From Mucilaginibacter sp. (lineage in GTDB: Bacteria; Bacteroidota; Bacteroidia; Sphingobacteriales; Sphingobacteriaceae), in NCBI GenBank assembly GCA_019235595.1, contig JAFAKI010000376.1, positions 1-14,125 of the forward strand: a DNA stretch of 14,125 bases, written 5' to 3'. Below the pieces are notes generated by a model. The model was not told the origin of the DNA. It saw only the letters and a list, made by a program, of their open reading frames with translations, and did not search any database. How positions within the stretch are numbered: position 1 is the stretch's first letter; every line of letters begins with the position of its first letter. Of the stretch, positions 13,128 to 14,125 are shown one piece after another. Position numbers and translations under genes: made by a program.

Positions 13128-14125
13128 CTATATCACTTTTTTCAATATTTCGGGGTGAAATTGCTGTGTTTTGATGATCAATTCGCCAAAAAGAGTGTTG
13201 GCCCAGGCAAACCATTTACGCGTAAAGTCGGCCGGATTGTCTTTATTGAAGGATTCGTGCATAAATCCGGTTCCGGCGTGGGTATGTTTTAGCCATTTTA
13301 GACAGGAGGTTATCTCAGCTGGATTGGTTGAAGTGATCGCACGAATAATAATACTCATCGGCCAGATATAACCCAGGCCTACGTGTGGCCCGCCGATACC
13401 TTCGGCGGCTTTTCCTCTGAAGAAGTACGGATTGGATGTGCTCAGCACAAACTTACGTGTAGCCTCGTAAAGCGGATCCGTTGCCTTCATAGCGCCCAGG
13501 TATGGAAGGGCCAATAGGCTTGGCACGTTGGCATCGTCCATAAACAATTGGTTGCCAAAACCATCTACCTCATAGGCCAGAATATTGCCAAATACGGGGT
13601 GGTGACCAACAGCATATTTGTGTAAAGCGGTTTCTACCTCATTTGCCAACGCGCGGCAGGTTAGACCTGTCGCATGGTCGCGGGCAATGGTTTCAAACAT
13701 TTCGGCCAGTTGCCTCAGGCTGGCTACGGCAAAATAGTTAGATGGTATCAGGAATGAATAAATTGTCGCATCATCCGAAGGCCGGAACGTGGAGCAGATC
13801 AGTCCGACTGGTTTTATCGGGTTGCCATATCCGCTTAGCGGTGCAGTATCGGTGGACACCTCGGTTTTGCGCTGAAAGTGGTAGGGCCCATGCCCCTTTT
13901 TACGTTGCTGAGTTTTAAATGTATCGACGATCAGTTTACCAGCCTTCTGCCACTCATGGTCAAAGAAGCTGCTGTCTCCGCTGACCTTCCAGTAGTTATA
14001 AGCCAAACGTATTGGGTAACAAAGCGAGTCGATCTCCCATTTACGTTCGTGCAATTCGGGTTTCATATCCGTGCGCTCGCTATCCCACTCGCTGCCCGTG
14101 GCACGCTCGTTAAAAGCATTGGCAT
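13128..14125 (-). CDS. Glycoside hydrolase family 125, metal-independent exo-alpha-mannosidase (partial, 5' end outside window)
   Basis: The C-terminal 332 residues of a GH125 (formerly DUF1237) enzyme. The reading frame stays open to the window edge (ANAFNERATGSEWDSERTD before the first internal Met), so the true start lies beyond 14125. Family landmarks in order: ERKWEIDSLCYPIRLAYNYW, STFRPSDDATIYSFLIPSNY, MDDANVPSLLALPYLGAM, NPYFFRGKAAEGIGGPH, IWPMSIIIRAITS, HAGTGFMHESF and TRKWFAWANTLFGELI. Characterised GH125 enzymes are inverting exo-alpha-1,6-mannosidases; the acidic residues in DDANVPS and HESF are likely to include the catalytic pair, but I cannot assign them with certainty. A signal peptide, if any, would be outside the window. 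A mannoside or N-glycan locus is plausible upstream. Confidence 0.93.
   Translation of the reverse strand, partial: ANAFNERATGSEWDSERTDMKPELHERKWEIDSLCYPIRLAYNYWKVSGDSSFFDHEWQKAGKLIVDTFKTQQRKKGHGPYHFQRKTEVSTDTAPLSGYGNPIKPVGLICSTFRPSDDATIYSFLIPSNYFAVASLRQLAEMFETIARDHATGLTCRALANEVETALHKYAVGHHPVFGNILAYEVDGFGNQLFMDDANVPSLLALPYLGAMKATDPLYEATRKFVLSTSNPYFFRGKAAEGIGGPHVGLGYIWPMSIIIRAITSTNPAEITSCLKWLKHTHAGTGFMHESFNKDNPADFTRKWFAWANTLFGELIIKTQQFHPEILKKVI

Noticed and set aside
13054..13158. Small 34-codon frame on the plus strand in the AT-rich gap
   Set aside because: No ribosome site, composition follows the AT-rich background, and its end overlaps the GH125 gene on the other strand.
14064..14066. 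Internal ATG as the start of the GH125 gene
   Set aside because: The frame stays open upstream to the window edge with GH125-like sequence (NAFNERATGSEW), so the gene is truncated by the window and does not start here.

Overview
The window looks like a chromosomal segment of a Bacteroidota member of the family Sphingobacteriaceae, closest in style to Mucilaginibacter or Pedobacter. This is judged from protein families and sequence style, not from a search. The supporting signs are a DUF885 lipoprotein, a DUF5686 outer-membrane protein with a carboxypeptidase-regulatory domain, Tat-exported sugar oxidoreductase and isomerase proteins, a small Hc1-type histone-like protein, TAnnTTTG-like promoter elements, mostly weak ribosome binding sites, and AT-rich intergenic DNA full of palindromic repeats.

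Layout, left to right. The last 35 codons of a probable MBL-fold hydrolase (plus strand) are followed by a DUF885 zinc-peptidase-like lipoprotein with a GTG start. A gap of about 600 bp then holds a nested inverted repeat, a textbook sigma-54 (-24/-12) promoter with a Rho-independent terminator about 50 nt downstream (a candidate small RNA), and a cluster of DnaA-box-like CCACA motifs. Next come ligA (NAD-dependent DNA ligase) and the DUF5686 protein on the plus strand. Two minus-strand genes follow, a TIM-barrel sugar isomerase-like protein and a Gfo/Idh/MocA oxidoreductase, both with twin-arginine signals. A 430-bp repeat-rich gap separates them from a minus-strand secreted protein with two TonB C-terminal-like domains. 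Divergent from that is dapA (lysine/diaminopimelate synthesis). A repeat-filled gap ends at a strong bidirectional terminator shared by dapA and a 58-codon histone H1-like gene on the minus strand. The window closes with a minus-strand GH125 exo-alpha-mannosidase that runs off the right edge.

There is no single coherent operon. ligA, dapA and the histone-like gene are housekeeping functions. The two Tat proteins are a plausible pair for export-linked sugar oxidation and isomerisation. The GH125 enzyme suggests mannan or mannoside use, probably in a locus beyond the edge. The most unusual content is intergenic: the isolated sigma-54 promoter-terminator unit, the DnaA-box-like cluster before ligA, and a different palindromic repeat in nearly every gap. 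No tRNA, rRNA, CRISPR array, insertion sequence or phage gene was seen.
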